Assembly (NCBI GenBank): GCA_964622455.1
Contig: CAZUQP010000032.1
Span: 62,001 to 126,000 of the forward strand
From: CAZUQP01 sp964622455
GTDB lineage: Bacteria > Pseudomonadota > Gammaproteobacteria > DSM-16500
DNA: 64,000 bases
Direction: 5' to 3'
Every line of letters begins with the position of its first letter. Position 1 is the stretch's first letter. Both the position numbers and the translations under genes were made by a program. A model generated the notes under the pieces. That model did no database searches and was not told the origin of the DNA. It was given only the letters and a program-made list of their open reading frames with translations. This document shows, piece after piece, positions 52,679 through 61,477 of the stretch.

Positions 52679-53203
52679 TTACAATATCCCCAATTGCAAT
52701 TTAGCAGCATCAGTCATCATGTTACGGTCCCATGGCGGATCAAAAACTAACTCCACTTTTACATCAGTCACTTCTTTAATGGTACGAATTTTCTGTTCAA
52801 CTTCAGCAATAAGTACAGGGCCCATACCACAACCAACGGCTGTTAAAGTCATTTTAATATGAACATGCGTTCCATCCATACGACATTCATAGACCAATCC
52901 TAAATCCACAATGTTGACTGGAATTTCTGGATCAAAACAAGTTTTTAATAATGTCCAGACTTTATCTTCCAAAGTACCTTCGATGGAATTGACATCAGGT
53001 TCATCCATAATGATCATGCCCAACGCATCGCCATCTTTTCCAGCGACACGCGCTAAATTACCGTTCACATAAACAGTATAAGAATTACCTAATGCTTGCG
53101 TAATATAAACTAAGGAACCTTTTTGTAAAGTAACGCTGACTCCCGATGGAATCAACATTGCTTCACAATCACGCTGAACTTCTATGGTATCTTGTTTAAG
53201 CAT
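52679..53203 (-). CDS. sufT: Fe-S cluster assembly factor SufT
   Basis: A 174-residue protein with an N-terminal cupin-like strand region (GVSVTLQKGSLVYITQALGNS) and a C-terminal DUF59/MIP18 domain. This has the DPEIPVNIVDLGLVYECR start, the conserved Cys in LTAVGCGMGPVL, and VELVFDPPWDRNMM. This two-part layout is that of SufT, which helps mature Fe-S enzymes such as aconitase and lipoate synthase. It starts 3 bp after the A-type carrier gene. Confidence 0.93.
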   Translation of the reverse strand: MLKQDTIEVQRDCEAMLIPSGVSVTLQKGSLVYITQALGNSYTVYVNGNLARVAGKDGDALGMIIMDEPDVNSIEGTLEDKVWTLLKTCFDPEIPVNIVDLGLVYECRMDGTHVHIKMTLTAVGCGMGPVLIAEVEQKIRTIKEVTDVKVELVFDPPWDRNMMTDAAKLQLGIL

Positions 53204-53206
53204 GGG

Positions 53207-53548
53207 CTATTCAATCGTAAAACTTTCGCCGCAACCGCAGCGATTTTTTTCATTAGGATTAATAAAGACTAACTGTTTTTGTTTAAGCCCTTGGTTTTCC
53301 GCCACATAATCGACCATCACTCCTTTCAGATAAGGTTCACTCTTAACATCCACATATACATGCAAACCTTCTGAGACGACAAAATGAATATCTTGTTCAT
53401 TGATCGCATCAACCAAGTCTGGCACATAAGAATATCCTGAACATCCTGTTTTTTTAACGGATAAACGAAAACCAATGCTGCCTGGTTTTTTAGCTAAATT
53501 ATTTTTTATATGATTGATGGCTGCATCTGTCAGCGTAATGATATTCAT
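53207..53548 (-). CDS. sufA: A-type Fe-S carrier (SufA/IscA family)
   Basis: A 113-residue carrier holding or transferring Fe-S clusters. It has the three conserved cysteines: KKTGCSGYSY and NRCGCGESF near the C-terminus. It is part of the suf operon, 1 bp after the SufU gene. The short form and position favour SufA/ErpA-type; IscA cannot be excluded by sequence alone. Confidence 0.92.
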   Translation of the reverse strand: MNIITLTDAAINHIKNNLAKKPGSIGFRLSVKKTGCSGYSYVPDLVDAINEQDIHFVVSEGLHVYVDVKSEPYLKGVMVDYVAENQGLKQKQLVFINPNEKNRCGCGESFTIE

Positions 53549-53549
53549 A

Positions 53550-53996
53550 TTATTCCTCCGTCGTCACTAATTTTACATCCTGCGTCAGTGCCGCCTGCAA
53601 CGTATGCCAAGAAAGTGTTGCACATTTTACACGGGCCGGAAATTCTCGCACACCGCCTAATACTGCTAATTTCCCCAAAATTTCTGATTGCTTTCCTTCT
53701 GTGACTAATTGATGAAATGCATGAAAGAATTCCTTAGCATCGTTTATTGTTTTACCTTGTAATGCTTCTGACATCAAAGATGCCGAAGCAATCGAAATAG
53801 CGCAACCTGATCCTTCAAATCGAATTTTTTCAATCACGCCTTCTTTTTCCAAAATATGTAAAAAAATTTTATCTCCGCATAAAGGATTAAACCCCACTTT
53901 ATGATGATTAGCATCAGGCAAAAAACCTTTATGCCGCGGATGACGGCCATGATCAATAATAATTTCTTGATAAAGTTCGCGTAAGTCTGCTGTCAT
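53550..53996 (-). CDS. sufU: SufU/IscU-like sulfur-acceptor protein
   Basis: A 148-residue protein with the SufU-type ligands: Cys and Asp in NPLCGDKIFLHI, Cys in FEGSGCAISIASASLM, Cys in RVKCATLSWHTLQAAL. The insertion between the second and third ligand and the pairing with SufS are typical of SufU (zinc-dependent sulfur-transfer partner) rather than the scaffold IscU. No SufE gene is present in the operon. It follows sufS directly (stop and start adjacent). Confidence 0.92.
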   Translation of the reverse strand: MTADLRELYQEIIIDHGRHPRHKGFLPDANHHKVGFNPLCGDKIFLHILEKEGVIEKIRFEGSGCAISIASASLMSEALQGKTINDAKEFFHAFHQLVTEGKQSEILGKLAVLGGVREFPARVKCATLSWHTLQAALTQDVKLVTTEE

Positions 53997-55202
53997 TTAA
54001 GCAAATAACCTCTTGACTGTGTAAAGACCCGAAACTAAAGCATCGATGTCTTCGCATGAATTATAAATTCCAAAAGATGCGCGCACGCACGCAGGGATAC
54101 CGAATCGTTCAATCAAAGGCATTGCACAATGATGTCCTGCGCGCACAGCAATTCCCTCATGATCGAGCACCGTACCAATATCATGCGGATGTATATCATC
54201 CAATACAAAAGAAATAACACCGATGCGTTCTTTGGGCATACCCATTAAACGTAACCCAGGGATAGCTTTTAATTGAGATAAAGCATACGACAATAATTCT
54301 TGTTCATGCGCACTTACTTTTTGCATGGTAATTTTTTCGAGATAACTGATGCTCGCTGAAAAACCAATGACATCCGCAATGCTCGGTGTTCCTGCTTCAA
54401 ATTTATGCGGTAATTTAGCGTAAGTTGTTTCAGAAAAACTGACCCGCTCAATCATATCACCGCCGCCTTGATAGGGAGGCATTTTTTCTAAGTATGCTGT
54501 TTTTCCGTATAACGCACCTATTCCTGTGGGGCCATACGCTTTATGTGCTGAAATCGTGTAAAAATCACAATCAAGATCTTGTACATCAACTGAGACATGC
54601 GGAAACGCTTGTGCACCATCCACCAAAAAAGGCACATCATGCGCATGCGCTATTTTTACCATTTCTTTGATGGGATTTAGTGTACCTAATACATTGGATG
54701 CGTGAATGATGGCTACCATTTTAGTGGCGGGTGAAAATAATTTTTCGTAAGCAGTTAAATCTAATTCTCCCTCATCTGAAACAGGCACCACTTTCAACGT
54801 GATGCCGCATTGATTTGCCAATAATTGCCATGGAACAATATTAGAATGATGTTCCATAGCACTTAAAATAATTTCATCTCCTGCTTTAAATTGCGAACGC
54901 CCATAACTTTGGGCCACGAGATTAATGGCTTCCGTCGTGCCGCGCACAAAAATAATTTCATGCGCATGTGCTGCATGAATAAAGTGTTGAATATGCGATC
55001 GTGCCTGTTCATACGCTTTCGTAGCACGTTCACTTAATTCATACACACCGCGGTGAATATTAGCATGATCATGCTGATAATAATGCGAAAGCGCATCAAT
55101 TACGCTTTTTGGTTTTTGACTGCTGGCTGCACTGTCCAAATAAACCAAAGGCTTCCCATGAATCAATTGTGTCAGGATAGGAAAATCATTTTTACAATTC
55201 AT
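53997..55202 (-). CDS. sufS: Cysteine desulfurase SufS
   Basis: A 401-residue type II PLP enzyme supplying sulfur from cysteine. The PLP lysine is in YTISAHKAYGPTGIGALYG, and the active Cys in VRAGHHCAMPLIERFG has the short type II loop. N-terminal VYLDSAASSQKPKSVID is standard. It overlaps sufD by 11 bp. Type II enzymes need an activator; here the adjacent SufU is the obvious one. Confidence 0.96.
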   Translation of the reverse strand: MNCKNDFPILTQLIHGKPLVYLDSAASSQKPKSVIDALSHYYQHDHANIHRGVYELSERATKAYEQARSHIQHFIHAAHAHEIIFVRGTTEAINLVAQSYGRSQFKAGDEIILSAMEHHSNIVPWQLLANQCGITLKVVPVSDEGELDLTAYEKLFSPATKMVAIIHASNVLGTLNPIKEMVKIAHAHDVPFLVDGAQAFPHVSVDVQDLDCDFYTISAHKAYGPTGIGALYGKTAYLEKMPPYQGGGDMIERVSFSETTYAKLPHKFEAGTPSIADVIGFSASISYLEKITMQKVSAHEQELLSYALSQLKAIPGLRLMGMPKERIGVISFVLDDIHPHDIGTVLDHEGIAVRAGHHCAMPLIERFGIPACVRASFGIYNSCEDIDALVSGLYTVKRLFA

Positions 55203-56448
55203 GATCTATCCCCATCCGTTTTTGCATATAATGTTTAAGTGTAGGATCTTGTATTTTACTAAAAATTTCCCCCGAAAAAGCGCGCGTCAATATTTGAAAG
55301 GCGGTTTTTTCTTCCATGCCGCGGGAACGCAAATAAAATAAAGCGTCGTTATCGATTTGACCGACGGTTGCCCCATGCGTACATTTGACTTCATCTGCAT
55401 AAATTTCTAATTCAGGCTTGGTATTAATCTCTGCTTCTTTCGATAGCAATAAATGATGATTCGCCTGATGTGCATGAATGTGCTTTGCTGCTTTATCGAC
55501 AAACACTTTGCCATTAAATACCGCCCGTGATTTTTTATCGAGAACCCCTCGATAAACCATAGTACTTTTGCCTTCTGGTGCCAAATGATCAACATGTACA
55601 TGATGATCAATATGTTGTTCATCTTGATTTAAAAAATAAAATCCGTACGAATCGCTGATTGCTCCAATCGCTTTTTGCTTAATCGTTAAATCTTCGCGCG
55701 AAAGTTTAGCGCCTTTTGCCAAAAAAAATGTTTTGAGCGTGCTATCACGATGTTGTGTCACAAACACGTTTGCAACATGCGTCGCTGTGTGAGATTCATT
55801 TTGTATTTTATAATACTCGATAGAAGCATTTTCACCCGCATGAATGTCTGTGACTGTATTAGTAAAATAATGTTTTGCATTCTCGCCTACATGTTCTTCA
55901 ATCAAAATCACTTTACTATCAGGACGCGCCACAACAATATTACGCGGATGGATTGTAAAATGATCTTCTCCCGTATGAATAAATACTAAATGAATGGGTA
56001 AAGAAGTTTTCGTGTTTTTAGAAATTTCCAAAAACATTCCATCCTTCATTACGGATGCATTTAACACCGCAAATGGAAATCTTTTTTCATCGAATTCGCG
56101 TGTAAGATAAGATTGAATAATAGACTCTTTTTTTTCTAAGGCTTTCTGTAAAGTATAGATTGCAATCCCCCCGGGTAATTTTTCTACATTTGACAAATGC
56201 GCTACAAAATAACCATTGATGAAAATCATGCGAATAGCGGCTATCTCAGAAAAAAAATAATTTCTTTCTGGAAGATCTGTAAAATGAGGATTTTTATTCT
56301 CGCTTATGGTATTTTTTATTTCGGTATACTTAAAACATTCTTCTTTTTTAGTGGGCCAGCCGCGTTTAAGAAATATTTGCGACTGCTTCAATCGAAAATC
56401 ATCGAGCCATTTTTGATGAGAAATGTCTGGATGGTTGAGCGTGTTCAT
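55192..56448 (-). CDS. sufD: Fe-S cluster assembly protein SufD
   Basis: A 418-residue scaffold component forming SufBC2D. It has a helical N-terminal domain (SQIFLKRGWPTKKEECFKYTE) and a beta-helix core, with C-terminal EIYADEVKCTHGATVGQIDNDALFYLRSRGM, the conserved SufD/SufB family end. The ATG chosen overlaps the sufC stop as ATGA; a longer reading upstream adds only a nonsense tail. Length is typical. Confidence 0.95.
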   Translation of the reverse strand: MNTLNHPDISHQKWLDDFRLKQSQIFLKRGWPTKKEECFKYTEIKNTISENKNPHFTDLPERNYFFSEIAAIRMIFINGYFVAHLSNVEKLPGGIAIYTLQKALEKKESIIQSYLTREFDEKRFPFAVLNASVMKDGMFLEISKNTKTSLPIHLVFIHTGEDHFTIHPRNIVVARPDSKVILIEEHVGENAKHYFTNTVTDIHAGENASIEYYKIQNESHTATHVANVFVTQHRDSTLKTFFLAKGAKLSREDLTIKQKAIGAISDSYGFYFLNQDEQHIDHHVHVDHLAPEGKSTMVYRGVLDKKSRAVFNGKVFVDKAAKHIHAHQANHHLLLSKEAEINTKPELEIYADEVKCTHGATVGQIDNDALFYLRSRGMEEKTAFQILTRAFSGEIFSKIQDPTLKHYMQKRMGIDHEL

Positions 56449-57212
56449 GCATTCGCCTCTTTTTCTAACCAACCATATCCTTGTTCTTCAATTTGCAAAG
56501 CGAGTTCTTTCCCACCTGTTTTAATTATTTTTCCATGCAACATTACATGTACAACATCCGGAACAATGTAATTCAACAAGCGTTGATAATGTGTCACCAC
56601 GATAAAACTGCGTTCTTGATCGCGAAGACTACTGACGCCGCGCGCAACGGCTTGCAAAGCATCCACATCAAGACCCGAATCGATTTCATCAAGAATGGCT
56701 AAAGCGGGCTTAAGCATTAACATTTGCAAAATTTCATTACGTTTTTTTTCGCCCCCAGAAAAACCTTCATTGACTGCACGATGCAAAAACTTTTCATCCA
56801 TGCTGACTTCTTTCATTTTGGTTTTTACTAAATTTAAAAAATCCATCGCATCTAAAGGCGGTAAATTGTGCTGTTCGCGAACACGGTTAACTGCCGCTTT
56901 TAAAAAATACATATTATTTACGCCAGGAATTTCAACCGGATATTGAAAGGCGAGAAATAATCCGGCAAGCGCGCGTTGTTCGGGTGTTTTCTTAAGCAAA
57001 TCATCGTTTCTAAATAAAACTTCACCTTCCGTCACTTGATAATCTTCACGGCCCGCCAAAATATTGGCGAGTGTACTTTTACCCGATCCATTGGGACCCA
57101 TAATCGCGTGCACTTCACCAGGGTTTACCGCTAAATTAATTCCCCGCAGAATTTTCTTCGTTTTTTGTTTTTCATCCTGGATGGATGCCTGTAGATTTTT
57201 TATTAATAGCAT
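56445..57212 (-). CDS. sufC: Fe-S cluster assembly ATPase SufC
   Basis: A 255-residue ABC-type ATPase energising SufBC2D. Walker A is MGPNGSGKSTLANILAG, Q-loop FLAFQYPVEIPG, the signature FSGGEKKRNEILQML (with the SufC-specific KKRNE), and Walker B LAILDEIDSGLDVDAL. It has no membrane partner, as expected for SufC. It lies 7 bp after sufB and overlaps sufD. Confidence 0.97.
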   Translation of the reverse strand: MLLIKNLQASIQDEKQKTKKILRGINLAVNPGEVHAIMGPNGSGKSTLANILAGREDYQVTEGEVLFRNDDLLKKTPEQRALAGLFLAFQYPVEIPGVNNMYFLKAAVNRVREQHNLPPLDAMDFLNLVKTKMKEVSMDEKFLHRAVNEGFSGGEKKRNEILQMLMLKPALAILDEIDSGLDVDALQAVARGVSSLRDQERSFIVVTHYQRLLNYIVPDVVHVMLHGKIIKTGGKELALQIEEQGYGWLEKEANA

Positions 57213-57219
57213 TGATCTT

Positions 57220-58662
57220 TTACCCCACGCTGTCTTCTAAACTGACTTCTAATAATTTTTGCGCTTCCACCGCAAATTCCATCGGCAATTCATTAAATAC
57301 TTTTTTACAAAATCCATTCACGATCAGTGAAACCGCATCTTCTATTTTTAAACCGCGCTGACGGCAATAAAATAATTGATCATCACCAATTTTAGAAGTA
57401 CATGCTTCATGTTCAATTTGCGCCGTGTTATTTTTTACTTCAATGTAAGGAAACGTATGAGCGCCCGCTTGATTACCCAACAATAAAGAATCGCATTGCG
57501 TATAATTTCTTGCATTTAAAGCAGTCGGTAATATTCGCACTAAACCGCGATAAGTATTTTGTCCGAAACCTGCGGCAATTCCTTTCGAAATGATTGTGCT
57601 GCGCGTGTTTCTACCGATGTGAATCATTTTAGTTCCGGTGTCCGCTTGCTGATGGTGGTTCGTTAAAGCGACCGAATAAAATTCACCGACTGAATGATCT
57701 CCCTGCAAAATAACGCTCGGATATTTCCAAGTAATGGCAGAACCCGTCTCAATTTGCGTCCAAGAAATTTTGGCATGATGTCCACGGCATGCCCCGCGTT
57801 TGGTCACAAAATTAAAAATACCGCCGCGGCCATCTCTATCCCCCGGATACCAATTTTGCACGGTTGAATATTTAATTTCAGCATTGTCTAAAGCCACTAA
57901 TTCAACAACTGCGGCATGTAATTGATTTTCATCCCGCATGGGCGCAGTGCAGCCCTCTAAATAACTCACATGCGCACCTTCTTCTGCAATAATTAAAGTG
58001 CGCTCAAATTGTCCCGTGTTCGCGGCATTAATTCGAAAATACGTGGATAATTCCATAGGACAACGCACGCCTTTGGGCACATACACAAAAGAGCCGTCGC
58101 TAAAGACGGCGGAATTAAGTGTTGCAAAAAAATTATCGCGATAGGGCACAACGGTTCCCAAGTATTTTTCCACTAGTGCAGGATGTTTTTGCACTGCTTC
58201 CGAGAACGAGCAAAAAATAACGCCTGCTTCCGCTAATTTTTCTTTAAATGTCGTTGCAACCGATACACTATCAAATACGGCATCAACAGCAACACCTGCT
58301 AATCGGCCTTGTTCATGCAAGGGGATGCCAAGTTTTTGATAGGTTTCCAGTAATTTGGGATCAACATCCGCTAAACTTTTCGGCCCATCCGTTTTTGCTT
58401 TTGGCGCTGAATAATAAATAATTTTTTGATAATCAATTTCCGGATAATGAAGATGCGCCCACTTAGGCGGCGTCATCGTCAACCAGTAATGATAAGCGCG
58501 CAAACGCCATTCACGCATAAAGTCAGGCTCGTTTTTTAAGCGTGAAATTTTCAAAATCACATCTTCTGATAATCCGGGCAGAAATGTGTCCGCTTCAATC
58601 GCAGTCACAAAACCGTAGGGGTAATTTTGATTAACAACTTGTTTAATATAGTTATTTGACAT
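57220..58662 (-). CDS. sufB: Fe-S cluster assembly protein SufB
   Basis: A 480-residue main scaffold of the SUF system. Typical blocks are WRLRAYHYWLTM, YVPKGVRCPMELSTYFRIN, YLEGCTAPMRDENQLHAAVVELVALDNAEIKYSTVQNWYPGD (cluster-building region), and YIEVKNNTAQIEHEACTSKIGDDQLFYCRQRG at the end. It is the first gene of sufBCDS-U-A-T-grxD. No SufR/IscR-type regulator gene lies next to it, but a palindrome overlaps the promoter about 100 bp upstream. Confidence 0.97.
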   Translation of the reverse strand: MSNNYIKQVVNQNYPYGFVTAIEADTFLPGLSEDVILKISRLKNEPDFMREWRLRAYHYWLTMTPPKWAHLHYPEIDYQKIIYYSAPKAKTDGPKSLADVDPKLLETYQKLGIPLHEQGRLAGVAVDAVFDSVSVATTFKEKLAEAGVIFCSFSEAVQKHPALVEKYLGTVVPYRDNFFATLNSAVFSDGSFVYVPKGVRCPMELSTYFRINAANTGQFERTLIIAEEGAHVSYLEGCTAPMRDENQLHAAVVELVALDNAEIKYSTVQNWYPGDRDGRGGIFNFVTKRGACRGHHAKISWTQIETGSAITWKYPSVILQGDHSVGEFYSVALTNHHQQADTGTKMIHIGRNTRSTIISKGIAAGFGQNTYRGLVRILPTALNARNYTQCDSLLLGNQAGAHTFPYIEVKNNTAQIEHEACTSKIGDDQLFYCRQRGLKIEDAVSLIVNGFCKKVFNELPMEFAVEAQKLLEVSLEDSVG

Positions 58663-58757
58663 GCATATTGATAGCCACCGCTAGCTCCGCGAATAAAAAA
58701 CAACCCTCTATGCTAATATTTTCAGTCACTTACTGATGAAAGTCGCATATATACCGT

Positions 58758-58776
58758 ATGAGCGCTCATTATAGCA
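58758..58776 (-). promoter_or_regulatory. suf operon promoter with overlapping palindrome
   Basis: On the minus strand TGCTATAAT (TATAAT at plus 58768-58773 with TGC before it) is an extended -10. The perfect 12-bp palindrome ATGAGCGCTCAT (58758-58769) overlaps the -10 and the expected start point, a position suited to a repressor. The leader to sufB would be about 100 nt. An iron- or cluster-sensing regulator is the natural guess, but the motif is not one I recognise as Fur or IscR. Confidence 0.5.
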
Positions 58777-58839
58777 ATAATAAAGCTATTTGGTGTAGCA
58801 TAATCAAACTCATAAAAATAAGCCCAGGAAGGTTTCTAA

Positions 58840-59778
58840 ATGCAATACAACAAACTCGGGAAAGCCGGCATTAAACTAAGTGAAATTTCATTTGGTTCAT
58901 GGATTACTTTTGCTAAGCAGCTTGATATTAGCGCGGTCAAAGAATTCATGCATATTGCTTTTGACCATGGGATTAATTTCTTCGATAACGCAGAAGGATA
59001 TGCTCATGGAGAAGCAGAAATATTAATGGGGAAAGTGATTAAAGATTTTCGCCGTGAAGATTTGGTGATTTCAACCAAGATTTTTTGGGGCGGCAATGGG
59101 CCTAATGATACTGGGCTTTCCCGCAAACATTTGTTAGAAGGCACACGTAATTCCTTACGCCGATTACAATTGGATTATGTCGATTTATTATTTTGCCATC
59201 GTCCAGATGCCGATACCCCCATAGAAGAAACCGTACTAGCGATGGATTATCTTGTTCGCAATGGTTATGCGCTTTATTGGGGAACATCGGAATGGAGCGC
59301 TCTTCAAATTGAAACGGCCTATCAACTTGCTGAAAAATTAGGCTGCATTAAACCGTCGATGGAACAACCCAAATATAATCTATTTTTTCGCGATCATTTG
59401 GAAAAAGAATATTTGCCCTTATTTGAAAAATACGGCATGGGCACAACAATTTGGAGCCCGCTTGCATCTGGTATTTTATCAGGCAAATATGATCACGGCA
59501 TTCCGCCCGACAGTCGTTTAGCAAAAGAAGCTTGGCTCATTCCGAATAATTTTCAAGAATACGTTGCAAAAACCAAAGAATTATCTAAAATTGCGGACAA
59601 CTTAAGTTCTACATTATCGCAGCTTGCCATTGCTTGGTGCCTGAAAAATCCGCACGTGAGCTCTGTGATTACAGGCGCCACTAAAAAAGAACAATTACTC
59701 GAAAATTTAGAAGCCATCGAATTAAAAACAGCATTAACGCCAGACATCATGAAAAAAATTGACAGCATTTTAAAATGA
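58840..59778 (+). CDS. Aldo/keto reductase, K+-channel beta-subunit-like
   Basis: A 312-residue TIM-barrel NADP-dependent reductase. The tetrad Asp/Tyr (FFDNAEGYAHGEAE), Lys (LVISTKIFWGG) and His (LLFCHRPDADTPIEE) is intact. The long form with YWGTSEWSALQIETAYQLAE, WSPLASGILSGKYDHGIP and SSVITGATKKEQLLENLEAI matches the Kv-beta-like group. It is coupled to folB by an ATGA overlap, so it may be transcribed with folate genes. Substrate unknown. The Shine-Dalgarno AGGAAGG is clear. Confidence 0.92.
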   Translation: MQYNKLGKAGIKLSEISFGSWITFAKQLDISAVKEFMHIAFDHGINFFDNAEGYAHGEAEILMGKVIKDFRREDLVISTKIFWGGNGPNDTGLSRKHLLEGTRNSLRRLQLDYVDLLFCHRPDADTPIEETVLAMDYLVRNGYALYWGTSEWSALQIETAYQLAEKLGCIKPSMEQPKYNLFFRDHLEKEYLPLFEKYGMGTTIWSPLASGILSGKYDHGIPPDSRLAKEAWLIPNNFQEYVAKTKELSKIADNLSSTLSQLAIAWCLKNPHVSSVITGATKKEQLLENLEAIELKTALTPDIMKKIDSILK

Positions 59779-60140
59779 ATATAGATTCCGGTATTTTATT
59801 AAATGGTCTTGAGCTCAGTGTCAACTTAGGCTGGCCGCAAGGCGAACGCATAAAGCAACAAATTGTGACCTTAGATGCGGCTTTAGTTTTTAAAAAACCG
59901 CCAACCGCCTGTGTCACTGATCAACTCGCCGATACTTATTGCTATGATTCTCTGATCGACACTATTAAAACTAAAATAGCAACGCGTAATTTTCGTTTGC
60001 TTGAACATCTTGCTCACGAAATTTATCACATTATCAAGGAAGATATTGCCGCCCCTATTCAAGTAAAAATACGGCTAACAAAAAAACCTGCCATTTTAAA
60101 TTTAACCGGCGGCATTACTTTTTATTATGGTGATGAATAA
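59775..60140 (+). CDS. folB: Dihydroneopterin aldolase
   Basis: A 121-residue FolB-fold protein. It begins with LLNGLELSVNLGWPQGERIKQ, where the conserved Glu/Gly block of dihydroneopterin aldolase is shifted (no clear YGYHGVxxxE). It contains YDSLIDTIKTKIATRNFRLLEHLAHEIYHII, the helix that carries the second active region. The location 2 bp before folKP supports folate synthesis. Epimerase/FolX activity is an alternative. The divergence of the N-terminal motif lowers certainty about full activity. Confidence 0.85.
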   Translation: MNIDSGILLNGLELSVNLGWPQGERIKQQIVTLDAALVFKKPPTACVTDQLADTYCYDSLIDTIKTKIATRNFRLLEHLAHEIYHIIKEDIAAPIQVKIRLTKKPAILNLTGGITFYYGDE

Positions 60141-60142
60141 TC

Positions 60143-61477
60143 ATGGTCATTTTGGGTTTAGGTTCTAATTTAGGTGATAAACTCACTCACTTGCGTCGCG
60201 CGCTCGCTCTCTTAAAAAAAATCCCGGGATTTTCTATTGCCCAAATTTCGCCTGTTTATATTTCAGATGCTCTAGTGCCCGAGAATGCACCTCTCGCGTG
60301 GGATGCGCCTTACTTAAATTTAGCGTTACGCGGTGAGACAACGCTATCACCGTATGAATTGCTCGATCATCTGAAAGAAATTGAAAAAAAAGTGGGTCGT
60401 ACGCCTGAAAAAGTGTGGGGCCCAAGGATTATCGATATCGATTTATTAGCATGGGACGATAGAATCCAATATGATAAAAAATTACATATCCCTCACGAAC
60501 ATTTAGCTGAACGTCCTTTTGCATTATGGCCGCTTGCTGATGTTGCACCTTTTTGGATCTACCCTTTAAGCGGGCCTGATCATGGCAAACTAGCGTCAAG
60601 AATCACGGAAAAATGGGGTTCGCGTTTTGATGGACGGGCACCTTTTCATACCCGTCAAATCGCACAACGCATTGACACCCCCGCTCTTGTTGGCATCATC
60701 AATAGTACGCCAGATTCTTTTTCAGATGGCGGGAAATATACCGCCTCTTTGTCTGCTAAAAACTATGCTAGACAAGTAATGATTGAGGGAGCTGAAATCA
60801 TTGATGTGGGCGCTGAAGCAACCCATCCAAATGCCAAAGCCATTTTGGCTGGAGAAGAATGGCAACGATTAGAACCAATACTCACTGAAATTCTTTTTGA
60901 TAAAAAAAATCATCCCATTCAACCCAAAATCAGCGTTGACACTCGGCATGTTGAAACCGCTAAAAAAGCGCTCGAATTAGGGGTTGATTGGATCAACGAT
61001 GTGAGCGGTTTGGAAAATCCTCTCATGTGCAAATTAATTGCTGAGCATTCTTGCGATATCGTCATGATGCATCATTTGGGCATTCCAGCGAATAAAGCAG
61101 TGACTTTACCGCCAAATCAACATCCTGTTGAACAAATATTCCAATTCGCAAAAAAACGTTTAGCAGATGTATCACGTTTTGGTATTTCGCCTGAACGAAT
61201 TATCTTTGATGTCGGCATTGGTTTTGGTAAAACAACCGAACAATCACTTCTATTACTGAAAGAAATAAAACGCTTTCATGAGTTAGGCCTCCGGTTATTG
61301 GTGGGCCATTCACGAAAAAGCTGTATCAGCCAATTTACCGACGAACCATTCGAGAGACGTGATATCGAAACAGCAGCGCTCTCATTACAACTTGCTAAAC
61401 AAAATGTGCATTATTTACGTGTACATCATATAGAAATGCATGCACGTCTATTTAAAGTCATGGAAACAATGCCTTGA
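60143..61477 (+). CDS. folKP: Fused FolK-FolP: HPPK and dihydropteroate synthase
   Basis: A 444-residue bifunctional folate enzyme. The HPPK part (about 1-160) has GLGSNLGDKLTHLRRAL and WGPRIIDIDLLAWDD with both metal Asp. The DHPS part (about 175-440) has GIINSTPDSFSDGGKY, KISVDTRHVETAKKALELG, WINDVSGLENP and LVGHSRKSC. The pABA-binding loop 2 reads DVGAEATHPNA, instead of the usual DxGGESTRPGA. Such fusions are rare in bacteria (Francisella is an example) and common in eukaryotes. The 3' end overlaps the convergent glycosyltransferase gene by 52 bp. Confidence 0.95.
   Translation: MVILGLGSNLGDKLTHLRRALALLKKIPGFSIAQISPVYISDALVPENAPLAWDAPYLNLALRGETTLSPYELLDHLKEIEKKVGRTPEKVWGPRIIDIDLLAWDDRIQYDKKLHIPHEHLAERPFALWPLADVAPFWIYPLSGPDHGKLASRITEKWGSRFDGRAPFHTRQIAQRIDTPALVGIINSTPDSFSDGGKYTASLSAKNYARQVMIEGAEIIDVGAEATHPNAKAILAGEEWQRLEPILTEILFDKKNHPIQPKISVDTRHVETAKKALELGVDWINDVSGLENPLMCKLIAEHSCDIVMMHHLGIPANKAVTLPPNQHPVEQIFQFAKKRLADVSRFGISPERIIFDVGIGFGKTTEQSLLLLKEIKRFHELGLRLLVGHSRKSCISQFTDEPFERRDIETAALSLQLAKQNVHYLRVHHIEMHARLFKVMETMP

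Noticed and set aside
61426..61477. 52-bp convergent overlap of folKP and the GT87 gene as a sign of a frameshift or wrong gene end
   Set aside because: Both reading frames stay open to natural C-termini of expected length, so a real overlap is more likely than an error.
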